From Streptomyces griseus subsp. griseus (lineage in GTDB: Bacteria; Actinomycetota; Actinomycetes; Streptomycetales; Streptomycetaceae), in the NCBI RefSeq assembly GCF_003610995.1, contig NZ_CP032543.1, forward strand, positions 4,712,001 to 4,776,000: DNA of 64,000 bases, read 5' to 3'. Below, one piece after another: positions 33,044 to 40,503 of this stretch; the first letter of the stretch is position 1; every line of letters starts with the position of its first letter. The notes beneath the pieces were generated by a model, which saw only the letters and a list, made by a program, of their open reading frames with translations, was not told where the DNA came from and made no database searches. Position numbers and translations under genes: made by a program.

Positions 33044-34429
33044 TCAGGGGCGCTTCTGCCGCCCCACCGCCCGCCGCAGCGACCGGGCCCGCCGCACCGC
33101 CCTGCGCACCGCCGCGTTGCGCGGCAGGAACGAGAACTGCGCGGGCACCCCGCCCGGCAGCCCCAGCGAGGTCAGCCGGCGCCGCTTGAAGTACCGCCAG
33201 GTCACCGGCGTGAGACGGGTGGAGAGATACCGCTGGGCCGCCGGCCGCAGCCCCGGGTTGATCTTCGGCTGCATCGCGAACCCGACCGCCTCCACCAGCG
33301 CGGCGACCTCCCGCTCGGCACCGTCCGAGGGCCGCCGCTCCGCCACCGCGGCCCGGTCGTCCAGCTCCGGCAGCAGGGCGTCGACCAGGGTGACCGGCAC
33401 CCGGTTGCTGTTCTCGTACGGGGTGAGCCGGTCCAGCAGCAGCTCCGTGCCGACCCGGGCGACCGGCAGCCCGTAGAACGCCGACGCGGTGAGCAGCGCC
33501 GTCGAGAAGCAGCCCACCACCAGGGCCGGCCGCATCCGCTCGTAGATGACCTCGGCGAGCACGGGAGCCCGGAGTATCCCGGTGTCCAGCACGGTCAGCT
33601 CGGCCCCGAGCCGCTCCGCCTCCGCCTCCATCGACCGCGACCACTGGGCCGGAGCCGTCGGATGCGGCTTGAACACCAGCCGGGTGTGGCCGAGGGCGAC
33701 CGCACCCCGCATCATCCGCAGGTGCAGCTCCTCCTCCTCCGCGGCGGTGATCAGCCCCAGCGCGGACAGGTACTGCCCCAGCAGCAGGGCCGGAGCCTCG
33801 ACGGACGGCAACTCGGCCGGTGCTGAAGCCAGTTCACCGAGCACCTTCAGGAAGCCCTCGGTCTCCACGACCAGCGGCTCCACCCCGAACTCGGTCAGCA
33901 GCAGCGGCTTCAGCCCGGGCACCAGATCCAGGTGCAGCAGCCGCCGGATCCGCGTCCCGGTCAGCGGATCGAGTTTGCTGCGGGTGGGCCCGTAGCTCAT
34001 CAGCCCGTCGGCGTACACATCGATCGGGGCGCCGGTGAAGATCCCGGTGATCGCCATCGCCGGGTTGACCTGGATCGACTCGACGGCCAGCTCGACGTCG
34101 TCGTCGCCCAGCTCCCAGGCCAGCCGCAGATGCCGCTCCCACAGGGGTACGTCGTCCGGGCGCGGGGACCAGCCGCTCGGGTGGAAGGGGGCGATGGTCT
34201 CGTTCCAGGAGATGACGTCGTCGAACCGGCCGCGCAGCAGCTCGAAGCCGGGCATCGCGTCGAGGGCCGGGGCCGTCTCCGGGACGGCCGCGTTGTTGCA
34301 GACCACCAGCACCCGGCGGTCGGCCGGGCCGAAACAGCCGGTGTCCAGGGCGGCGGCCAGGGTGGCCGCGCCGTAGAGGGTGGAGGCGGCGAAGAGCTGG
34401 GTGGTGCGGCGGGCGGGGAAGGTGCTCAT
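33044..34429 (-). CDS. polysialyltransferase-family glycosyltransferase
   Basis: Predicted GT-B enzyme of 461 residues resembling the alpha-2,8-polysialyltransferase family (PF07388, POLYST). Seen motifs: RRTTQLFAASTLYGAATLAA at the start (the family's usual opening), VYADGLMSYG (acidic/Gly motif region), LVFKPHPTAP (HP motif) and VVGCFSTALLTASAFYGLPV (S/T motif). The HP and S motifs bind the CMP donor. The C-terminus is strongly basic and Arg-rich, suggesting membrane association. Its ATG at 34429 overlaps the stop of the GT2 gene (ATGA). It could polymerise the nonulosonic acid chain. Confidence 0.84.
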   Translation of the reverse strand: MSTFPARRTTQLFAASTLYGAATLAAALDTGCFGPADRRVLVVCNNAAVPETAPALDAMPGFELLRGRFDDVISWNETIAPFHPSGWSPRPDDVPLWERHLRLAWELGDDDVELAVESIQVNPAMAITGIFTGAPIDVYADGLMSYGPTRSKLDPLTGTRIRRLLHLDLVPGLKPLLLTEFGVEPLVVETEGFLKVLGELASAPAELPSVEAPALLLGQYLSALGLITAAEEEELHLRMMRGAVALGHTRLVFKPHPTAPAQWSRSMEAEAERLGAELTVLDTGILRAPVLAEVIYERMRPALVVGCFSTALLTASAFYGLPVARVGTELLLDRLTPYENSNRVPVTLVDALLPELDDRAAVAERRPSDGAEREVAALVEAVGFAMQPKINPGLRPAAQRYLSTRLTPVTWRYFKRRRLTSLGLPGGVPAQFSFLPRNAAVRRAVRRARSLRRAVGRQKRP

Positions 34430-35415
34430 GCCGTCGCCACCTCCTTCGCGGTGGCGGGCCTGCGGCGCAGCCGGCGCAGGACCGTGGCGCGCTCCACGTC
34501 CATCGAGTCGAGGACCTCGTCCAGCACGGGCTGCGGCAGCCGGCCGAGCGCCTGCGAACTCCGTACCTTCAGCATGCGGGCCACCGCCGGTTCGAACCTC
34601 GCGATCGAGTTCATGTGATGGAAGATGATGGCGCAGTACGTGCGTACCGCCTTGGGCAGCAGCGCGTCCGCCTCGGGGTCCTCGGCCGTCTCGCCTATGA
34701 CCTGGTCGAAGGAGCGGATGAAGTCGAGTTGGCGGACGTCGCCGATCTGGGTCAGCGAGGAGGCCACGCCCCGCCGGTAGAAGATGCCCAGCGTGCCGAG
34801 CACCGCGAAGGACTCGGCGCTGCGGTGCAGCCGCCAGATCCACGGCCGGTCCTCCGCCGTGCGCAGCCCGTCGGTGAAGTGCAGCAGCCCCCGGTCCAGC
34901 AGCCTGCGGTGGTAGAGGCCGGCCCAGGCGTACGGGTAGTCCACCGAGGTGGTCCGGTCGGCGGGCAGGATGGCGGTGCGCGGGTCGGTCACGGTGTCGC
35001 GCCGGCCGTGCGGGACGCGGTGGACCGTACGGTTGGCGCGCTCGACCTGGACATGGTCGGTACGGACGAAGTCGCAGCCCAGGGCCTCGGTCCGGGCGAG
35101 CACCTCGGCGAAGTGGCCGGGGGCGACCCAGTCGTCGCCGTCCAGGAAGGCGATGTACTGCCCGCGCGCCACGTCCAGCCCGGTGTTCCGGGCCGTCGCC
35201 AGCCCCCCGTTCCGCTCATGTCTGTGCACGACCGCCCCCGGGATCTCGGCCTGGGCACGGCGCAGGACGTCCGCCGTCCCGTCGGTCGAGCAGTCGTCGA
35301 CAAGGATGAACTCGAAGTCCTCACGGATATTGGCCCGAAGACTCCTGAGGGTGTCTGGCGCATATGTCTGCACGTTGAAGAACGGCACGATGACGGAGAG
35401 CTTAACCACGCGCAT
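34426..35415 (-). CDS. glycosyltransferase family 2
   Basis: GT-A fold enzyme of 329 residues. N-terminal LSVIVPFFNVQTYAPDTLRS, VDDCSTDGTADVL, the NGGLATARNTGLDVARGQYI element and the DxD-type FLDGDDWVAPGHF are all typical. The middle has GLRTAEDRPWIWRLH. ATG at 35415 (MRVVKLSVIVP) has no clear ribosome site, so the transcript may be leaderless. Divergent from the DUF6716 gene across a 294-base region and translationally coupled to the polysialyltransferase-family gene. Likely adds a neutral sugar to the polymer or primer. Confidence 0.9.
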   Translation of the reverse strand: MRVVKLSVIVPFFNVQTYAPDTLRSLRANIREDFEFILVDDCSTDGTADVLRRAQAEIPGAVVHRHERNGGLATARNTGLDVARGQYIAFLDGDDWVAPGHFAEVLARTEALGCDFVRTDHVQVERANRTVHRVPHGRRDTVTDPRTAILPADRTTSVDYPYAWAGLYHRRLLDRGLLHFTDGLRTAEDRPWIWRLHRSAESFAVLGTLGIFYRRGVASSLTQIGDVRQLDFIRSFDQVIGETAEDPEADALLPKAVRTYCAIIFHHMNSIARFEPAVARMLKVRSSQALGRLPQPVLDEVLDSMDVERATVLRRLRRRPATAKEVATA

Positions 35416-35709
35416 GACGTTAGGGCAGATCACGGCACGGATCTTGTCCCCGATGGGTAGGGAAGGTGAACGGCGGCGGTCGAGGCGGTGAACCGGCTCT
35501 CCGGGCGCCCCGGGGGCCCGATCGGAGCAGGGGGGATTCCTCTCCGCCCCACGGCAGGTGAAGGGTGAGTGGAATAGAGGTGAACCGCCCCCGGCGGAAT
35601 TCCTTTTCGCGGTTCCGGGCCGCCCTATCGCCAATAGTCGGCTCGCTGTTAACCATCTGTTGCCGTCGCGTTGGGCCGCGGATCGGAATGCCTTCCTAAC
35701 TTCTAGGAC
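35416..35709. promoter_or_regulatory. divergent promoter region of the nonulosonate polymer locus
   Basis: This 294-base region separates the minus-strand GT2 unit from the plus-strand synthesis genes. It is noticeably richer in A+T near 35560-35700. The word GGTGAAC recurs at 35465-35471, 35487-35493 and 35579-35585. Neither flanking gene has a good ribosome site, so both may be leaderless. I see no clear single palindrome that would name a regulator. Confidence 0.5.
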
Positions 35710-37098
35710 GTGCCCCCACGTACCAGCAATGCGGCCGATCCGGCCCCGACCCCCGCCGAGCCCCGCCCGGCGCTGCGGGTCGCCGTCCTCGCCGACTCCG
35801 ACACCCGGTGGAAATGGGGCGCGCTCACCGCGCGCCGCCTGACCGCCGAGGCCGACGGAGGCGGACGGGGCGCGCGCCCCGTCGAGGTCAGCGGGCTGCT
35901 GCTGCGCGGCCGGGCCACCCCGACACCCCGCCAGCTCGCGGAGGTCGGCGAGGTCGGGATCGACGCGGACCAGGTCCGTGAGGTCACCGCGGTCGAGTTC
36001 CTGCACACCGTGCGCGACGAGGGGTACGACGTCGTCGTCCTCGCCCTCGTCGGCGGCGGCGTCCAGGCGATGCTGCACGGACTGGCCGCACTGAACCTCA
36101 CCCGCCGGCCCGTCGTCGTCACCGGATACGTCGGTGTCGTCTACGAGAAGCTGGCCGACGGCCTCCTGCTGCGCCACGGCGCCGACGTCGTCCTCGCCAA
36201 CTCGGCCCATGACGCGGAGCGGTTCCGCGCGGTGTACGAGGGAGTGGGCGCCGACGCCTCGGCCGTCACCGAGGCCGCGCTGCCCTTCCTCGGCGGAGCC
36301 CCGTACACCCCCGAAGAGGGCCGCGACACCGTCGTGTTCGCCGCCCAGCCCTCCGTACCGGCCTCCCGCGCCGACCGTGCGTACCTCCTCCGCCGGCTCG
36401 TGGAGCACGCCCGGCTCCACCCGCGCCGCGAGGTGCTGCTCAAGCTGCGCTCCAAGCCCGGCGAGCACACCACGCACATCGAGGAACTCCCGTACCAGAA
36501 GCTCGCGCAGAAGGTGCCCGGCGGGCTGCCGCCCAACTTCCGCCTGGTGTACGGGCACATGGGCGAGGTGCTGGACCGCGCCGACCTCTTGGTCACCGTC
36601 TCCTCGACCGCCGCCCTGGAGTCCCTGCACCGCCGCGTCCCGACCGCGATCCTCACCGACCTCGGCGTACGCGAACCCCTCGGCAACCACCACTTCGTCG
36701 GCTCCGGGCTGCTCACCTCCTGGGACCGGCTGGACGGCGGGTTCCGCCCGCGCCCCGACGCTGAGTGGCTGGCCGGCCAGGGCGTCGCCGCCGACGGCTC
36801 GTACTCCGCCGCCTACGACACCGCCCGGGCCAAGGTCACCGCCCTGCTGGCGGAGGGCCAACTCCCGCCCCTGGCGCCCTACTACACCCCGGCCACCGCC
36901 CCCGGCTACCTCCCCGGCATCCTCGCCCGCCACCACCTGGCCCCCGACGGCACGCCGCTGCCCGGTGCCGCGGCGCCGCAGGAGACCGGCCGGGTGCGGG
37001 GCGCGGTGCGGGAGACCGTACGCAACGCGGCGCGCGGCGCCTACCGGCACGGCGTCCAGCGCGTCGCCCCGGTGATCCGCCGGATGGGAGAGCTGTGA
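35710..37098 (+). CDS. DUF6716-type putative glycosyltransferase
   Basis: Predicted GT-B protein of 462 residues, GTG start at 35710. It begins after a short Pro/Ala leader with ALRVAVLADSDTRWKWGALT, the signature opening of DUF6716 proteins, followed by VVVLALVGGGVQAMLHGLAA and, in the second half, VLLKLRSKPGEHTTH and DRADLLVTVSSTAALESLH. The last serine-rich element sits where sialyltransferase-like GT-B enzymes bind the CMP donor. The stop overlaps the next GTG start (GTGA), so it is coupled to the CMP-nonulosonate synthetase. Exact linkage unknown. Confidence 0.8.
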   Translation: MPPRTSNAADPAPTPAEPRPALRVAVLADSDTRWKWGALTARRLTAEADGGGRGARPVEVSGLLLRGRATPTPRQLAEVGEVGIDADQVREVTAVEFLHTVRDEGYDVVVLALVGGGVQAMLHGLAALNLTRRPVVVTGYVGVVYEKLADGLLLRHGADVVLANSAHDAERFRAVYEGVGADASAVTEAALPFLGGAPYTPEEGRDTVVFAAQPSVPASRADRAYLLRRLVEHARLHPRREVLLKLRSKPGEHTTHIEELPYQKLAQKVPGGLPPNFRLVYGHMGEVLDRADLLVTVSSTAALESLHRRVPTAILTDLGVREPLGNHHFVGSGLLTSWDRLDGGFRPRPDAEWLAGQGVAADGSYSAAYDTARAKVTALLAEGQLPPLAPYYTPATAPGYLPGILARHHLAPDGTPLPGAAAPQETGRVRGAVRETVRNAARGAYRHGVQRVAPVIRRMGEL

Positions 37099-38405
37099 CC
37101 ACACCCGGCAGCCCCCGAGACACCGCGCCCACCGGGCCGGACGCGACCACCCCACCAGGAGCCACCATGCCCCCGACCGTGCTCGCCGTGATCCCCGCCC
37201 GCGGCGGATCCAAGGGCGTCCCCGCCAAGAACCTCGCCGAGGTCGGCGGCATCCCGCTGGTGGCCCGCGCGGTCCGTGCGGCACTCGGCGCCCCCGAGGT
37301 CACCGACGTCGTCGTCACCACCGACGACGGGACCATCGCCGAGGCCGCCCGCACCGCCGCCGCCCACCTCGGCGCCGCCCACCGGCTGCACTGCGTGGAG
37401 CGCCCCGCCGCCATCGCGGGCGACACCGCCACCAGCGAGGCCGCCGTGCTGCACGCCCTGGACGTCTACGAGGCCGAGCGCGCCCGCATCGTCGACGTGG
37501 TCCTCCTCGTCCAGTGCACCAGCCCGTTCGTCTCCCGCGAGGACATCGACGGGGTGGCCCGGGCGGTCGTCCACGAGGGTGCCGACACGGCGGTGACCGT
37601 CGCCCCGTTCCACGGGTTCCTCTGGCGCGACGGGGCCGCGGTCGAGGAGGGCACGTACGGCGTCAACCACGACAAGTCCGTACGCCCCCGCCGCCAGGAC
37701 CGCCCCCAGGACCACCTGGAGACCGGCGCCGCCTACGCGATGGACGCGGCGGGCTTCCGTACCCACCGCCACCGCTTCTTCGGCCACACCGCCCTCGTGC
37801 CCACCGACCCGGCCCGGGTGCTGGAGATCGACGACCCGCACGACCTGGCCCGCGCCCGCGCGCTCGCCCCGCTCCTGGACCCCTCGCCGCTGCCCTCCCT
37901 CGCGGACGTGGACGCGGTCGTCCTGGACTTCGACGGCACCCAGACCGACGACCGGGTCATGGTCGACTCCGACGGCCGCGAGACCGTCTCCGTCCACCGG
38001 GGCGACGGGCTCGGCATCGCCGCCCTGCGCAAGGCGGGCGTGCCCCTGCTGATCCTCTCCACCGAACAGAACCCGGTCGTCGCCGCCCGCGCCCGCAAGC
38101 TGCGCGTCCCCGTCCTGCACGGCATCGACCGCAAGGACGAGGCGCTCAAGCAGTGGTGCGACGAGCAGAACATCGCGCCGGACCGCGTGCTCTACGTCGG
38201 CAACGACGTCAACGACCTGGGCTGCTTCGCGCTCGCGGGCTGGCCCGTGGCGGTCGGCAGCGCCCACGACTCGGTACGCGCCGCGGCGCGCGCCGTCACG
38301 ACCACCCCCGGCGGCTACGGCGCCATCCGCGAGATCGCGGCCTGGCTGCTGGGCCCCACCCTCACCACGACCACCACCCCTGCCCCCACCGTCCCCACCA
38401 AGTAA
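37095..38405 (+). CDS. CMP-nonulosonate cytidylyltransferase fused to KdsC-like HAD phosphatase
   Basis: Bifunctional protein of 436 residues. Residues 25-260: NeuA-type nucleotidyltransferase, with VLAVIPARGGSKGVPAKNLA, VVTTDDGTIAEAA, VLLVQCTSPFVSREDIDGVA and DHLETGAAYAMDAAGF. Residues 270-420: HAD phosphatase with all four motifs: AVVLDFDGTQTDD (I), LLILSTEQNP (II), DRKDEALKQW (III Lys) and YVGNDVNDLGCFA (IV). The phosphatase resembles KDO/Kdn-9-phosphate phosphatases. So one chain could remove a 9-phosphate and activate the sugar with CTP. The GTG at 37095 is coupled (GTGA) to the upstream gene; ATG 37167 with AGGAG is an alternative start. Confidence 0.9.
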   Translation: MTTPGSPRDTAPTGPDATTPPGATMPPTVLAVIPARGGSKGVPAKNLAEVGGIPLVARAVRAALGAPEVTDVVVTTDDGTIAEAARTAAAHLGAAHRLHCVERPAAIAGDTATSEAAVLHALDVYEAERARIVDVVLLVQCTSPFVSREDIDGVARAVVHEGADTAVTVAPFHGFLWRDGAAVEEGTYGVNHDKSVRPRRQDRPQDHLETGAAYAMDAAGFRTHRHRFFGHTALVPTDPARVLEIDDPHDLARARALAPLLDPSPLPSLADVDAVVLDFDGTQTDDRVMVDSDGRETVSVHRGDGLGIAALRKAGVPLLILSTEQNPVVAARARKLRVPVLHGIDRKDEALKQWCDEQNIAPDRVLYVGNDVNDLGCFALAGWPVAVGSAHDSVRAAARAVTTTPGGYGAIREIAAWLLGPTLTTTTTPAPTVPTK

Positions 38406-38417
38406 GGAAGCACCACC

Positions 38418-39350
38418 ATGAGCACCTCCCGCCTGCGCACGTTCGGCACCCGTACCGCCGGACCCGGCAACCCCGTCTACATCACCGGCGAGATCGGCAT
38501 CAACCACAACGGCGACCTCGGCAACGCCCTCGCCCTCATCGACGCGGCCGCCGAAGCCGGCTGCGACGCGGTCAAGTTCCAGAAGCGCACCCCGGAGATC
38601 TGCACCCCGCGCGACCAGTGGGACATCGAGCGCGACACCCCCTGGGGCCGGATGACGTACATCGACTACCGCCACCGCGTCGAGTTCGGCGAGGAGGAGT
38701 ACCAGGCCATCTCCGAGCACTGCGCCGAGCGCGGCATCGACTGGTTCGCCTCCCCGTGGGACACCGAGGCCGTCGCCTTCCTGGAGAAGTTCGACGTCCC
38801 GGCCCACAAGGTGGCCTCCGCCTCGCTCACCGACGACGAGCTGCTCCGTGCCCTGCGCGCCACCGGCCGCACGGTGATCCTCTCGACCGGCATGTCCACC
38901 CCGAAGCAGATCCGCCACGCGGTGGAGGTCCTGGGGTCGGACAACATCCTGCTCTGCCACGCCACCTCGACGTACCCGGCGAAGGCCGAGGAGCTCAACC
39001 TGCGGGTCATCAACACCCTCCAGCAGGAGTACCCCAACGTCCCGATCGGCTACAGCGGCCACGAGACCGGCCTGCAGACCACGCTGGCCGCCGTCGCCCT
39101 CGGCGCCACCTTCGTGGAGCGCCACATCACCCTCGACCGCGCCATGTGGGGCTCCGACCAGGCCGCCTCCGTCGAGCCGCAGGGGCTGACCCGTCTGGTC
39201 CGCGACATCCGCACCATCGAGGCCTCCCTCGGTGACGGCGTCAAGAAGGTGTACGAGTCCGAGCTCGGCCCGATGAAGAAGCTCCGCCGCGTCGCGGGCG
39301 TCGTCGCCGAGACCGAGAGCGCGCCGGCCCCCGAGCCGGTCGCGGTCTGA
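38418..39350 (+). CDS. NeuB-family nonulosonic acid synthase lacking the SAF domain
   Basis: PEP-dependent condensing enzyme of 310 residues. The barrel motifs are complete: YITGEIGINHNGDLGNALAL, CDAVKFQKRTPEICT, GIDWFASPWDTEAVAFLEKF, HKVASASLTDDELLRAL, TVILSTGMSTPKQIRHAVEV, LLCHATSTYPAK, GYSGHETGL and TFVERHITLDRAMWGSDQAA. Family members normally have about 340-360 residues with a C-terminal SAF (antifreeze-like) domain; here the protein stops just after MKKLRRVAGVV plus a short Ala/Pro/Glu tail. In Neisseria NeuB an Arg from that domain contacts the N-acetyl group of ManNAc, so its absence fits a mannose-type substrate giving Kdn. It lies 12 bases after the synthetase/phosphatase gene. Confidence 0.92.
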   Translation: MSTSRLRTFGTRTAGPGNPVYITGEIGINHNGDLGNALALIDAAAEAGCDAVKFQKRTPEICTPRDQWDIERDTPWGRMTYIDYRHRVEFGEEEYQAISEHCAERGIDWFASPWDTEAVAFLEKFDVPAHKVASASLTDDELLRALRATGRTVILSTGMSTPKQIRHAVEVLGSDNILLCHATSTYPAKAEELNLRVINTLQQEYPNVPIGYSGHETGLQTTLAAVALGATFVERHITLDRAMWGSDQAASVEPQGLTRLVRDIRTIEASLGDGVKKVYESELGPMKKLRRVAGVVAETESAPAPEPVAV

Positions 39351-39360
39351 GCGCCGACCG

Positions 39361-40395
39361 GTGAACCTCGCCTTCGTCGAGAGCCCGGTCCAGCTCCTGA
39401 ACGTCCTGGAGTGGACCCACGCCATGGGGGGAGACGACCCGGCCGGAACCACGGTCGTCGTCCTCCCCCCGGTCGACCCGATGTCGCGCGGCCAGCTGCG
39501 CAGGATGGCGGAGCTGGCCCGCGACGAGGGCATCACCGTTCGCTGGCAGGAGGCGCGCGGGGACTCCGGCGCGCCTCTCAAGGCCCTGCGCGCCCTGACC
39601 GGTCTGGTCAGGCGGGCGGACCACATAGTGATCGGCGACCCGTTCTCCCGCTATGTGCAGCTCCTGCTGACCCTGGTCCGCGCCGCACGCCTCACGGTGG
39701 TCGACGACGGCACGGCCACCATGGAGTTCGTCACCCAGCTGGCCCGGGGCGAGCGGCTGACCCGCTGGCACCGCAAGGGCCGCGGCGGCCCGCGCGAACT
39801 GCTCCTCGCCCCGGTCACGGCCACCGCCCGCCGCCGCTTCACCCCGACGGCCCGGCACGAGGTGGAGGTCTTCACCGCGATGCCGGTCGACCCCCCGAAG
39901 GGCGTCACCGTCACCGCCAACACCTTCGCCTGGACCCGCGCCCGCTTCGGCCCGCCGAGCGTGGGCAAGGGCGCCGACCTGGTCGGCACCTCCCTGGTGG
40001 AGACGGGCGTGGTCGACGCCGTCCCGTACCAGGAGGCGGTCGCCTCCCTGGCCCGCACCCACGGCGCCACCCGCTACTTCGCCCACCGCCGCGAGTCCGC
40101 CGACAAGCTCCACGCCCTGGAAGCCGCCACCGGCCTGGAGATCGTCCGCCCGGACCTCCCCCTGGAACTCATCGCCCGCCGCGGCCCCATCGGCCACACG
40201 GTGGTGAGCTTCCCCTCGACGGTGGTCCACACCCTCCCCCTGGCCCTGGCCGGCACCGGCGTGAACATCGCGGTCTGCGACATCGCCCCGGAATGGCTCC
40301 GCACCACGGCCTCACCCCGCGCCCAGGGCTTCCTGAGCGGGGTCACGGAGACGGCACGGGGGGTGCAGCGGCTGACGTCGACGGCGCACGCGTAG
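39361..40395 (+). CDS. sialyltransferase-like GT-B glycosyltransferase (GT52/POLYST-like)
   Basis: Predicted glycosyltransferase of 344 residues. It begins NLAFVESPVQLLNVLEWTHA, a family-typical opening for bacterial sialyltransferases of GT52 and related groups. The D/E-D/E-G motif is present as LTVVDDGTATMEF near residue 120; the S motif appears as VVSFPSTVVHTLPLALAGT near residue 285. The usual HP motif is altered to AHRRES at about residue 240. The GTG at 39361 is 10 bases after the NeuB stop, so it completes the synthesis operon (35710-40395). It probably transfers the CMP-activated nonulosonic acid; linkage unknown. Confidence 0.82.
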   Translation: MNLAFVESPVQLLNVLEWTHAMGGDDPAGTTVVVLPPVDPMSRGQLRRMAELARDEGITVRWQEARGDSGAPLKALRALTGLVRRADHIVIGDPFSRYVQLLLTLVRAARLTVVDDGTATMEFVTQLARGERLTRWHRKGRGGPRELLLAPVTATARRRFTPTARHEVEVFTAMPVDPPKGVTVTANTFAWTRARFGPPSVGKGADLVGTSLVETGVVDAVPYQEAVASLARTHGATRYFAHRRESADKLHALEAATGLEIVRPDLPLELIARRGPIGHTVVSFPSTVVHTLPLALAGTGVNIAVCDIAPEWLRTTASPRAQGFLSGVTETARGVQRLTSTAHA

Positions 40396-40503
40396 AGCCC
40401 CCCGGGTCGCTCGAGGGCCCTCGCCGCGCCGGACCCCCGCAGCCCCGGGGCCCCGGGCGTCCGGAGGCCCCGACGCGTCAGGTGCCTCCAGGTCCCCGAC
40501 GCG

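Noticed and set aside
30534..33644. Very long minus-strand open frame opposite the GT8/pyruvyltransferase gene
   Set aside because: Its predicted protein is Gly/Val/Arg-rich low-complexity sequence without domains, mirroring the codon bias of the real plus-strand gene; typical antisense shadow in high-GC DNA.
37041..39626. Long minus-strand open frame across the synthetase, NeuB and transferase genes
   Set aside because: No ribosome site or domain; all plus-strand frames here are strongly supported by family motifs.
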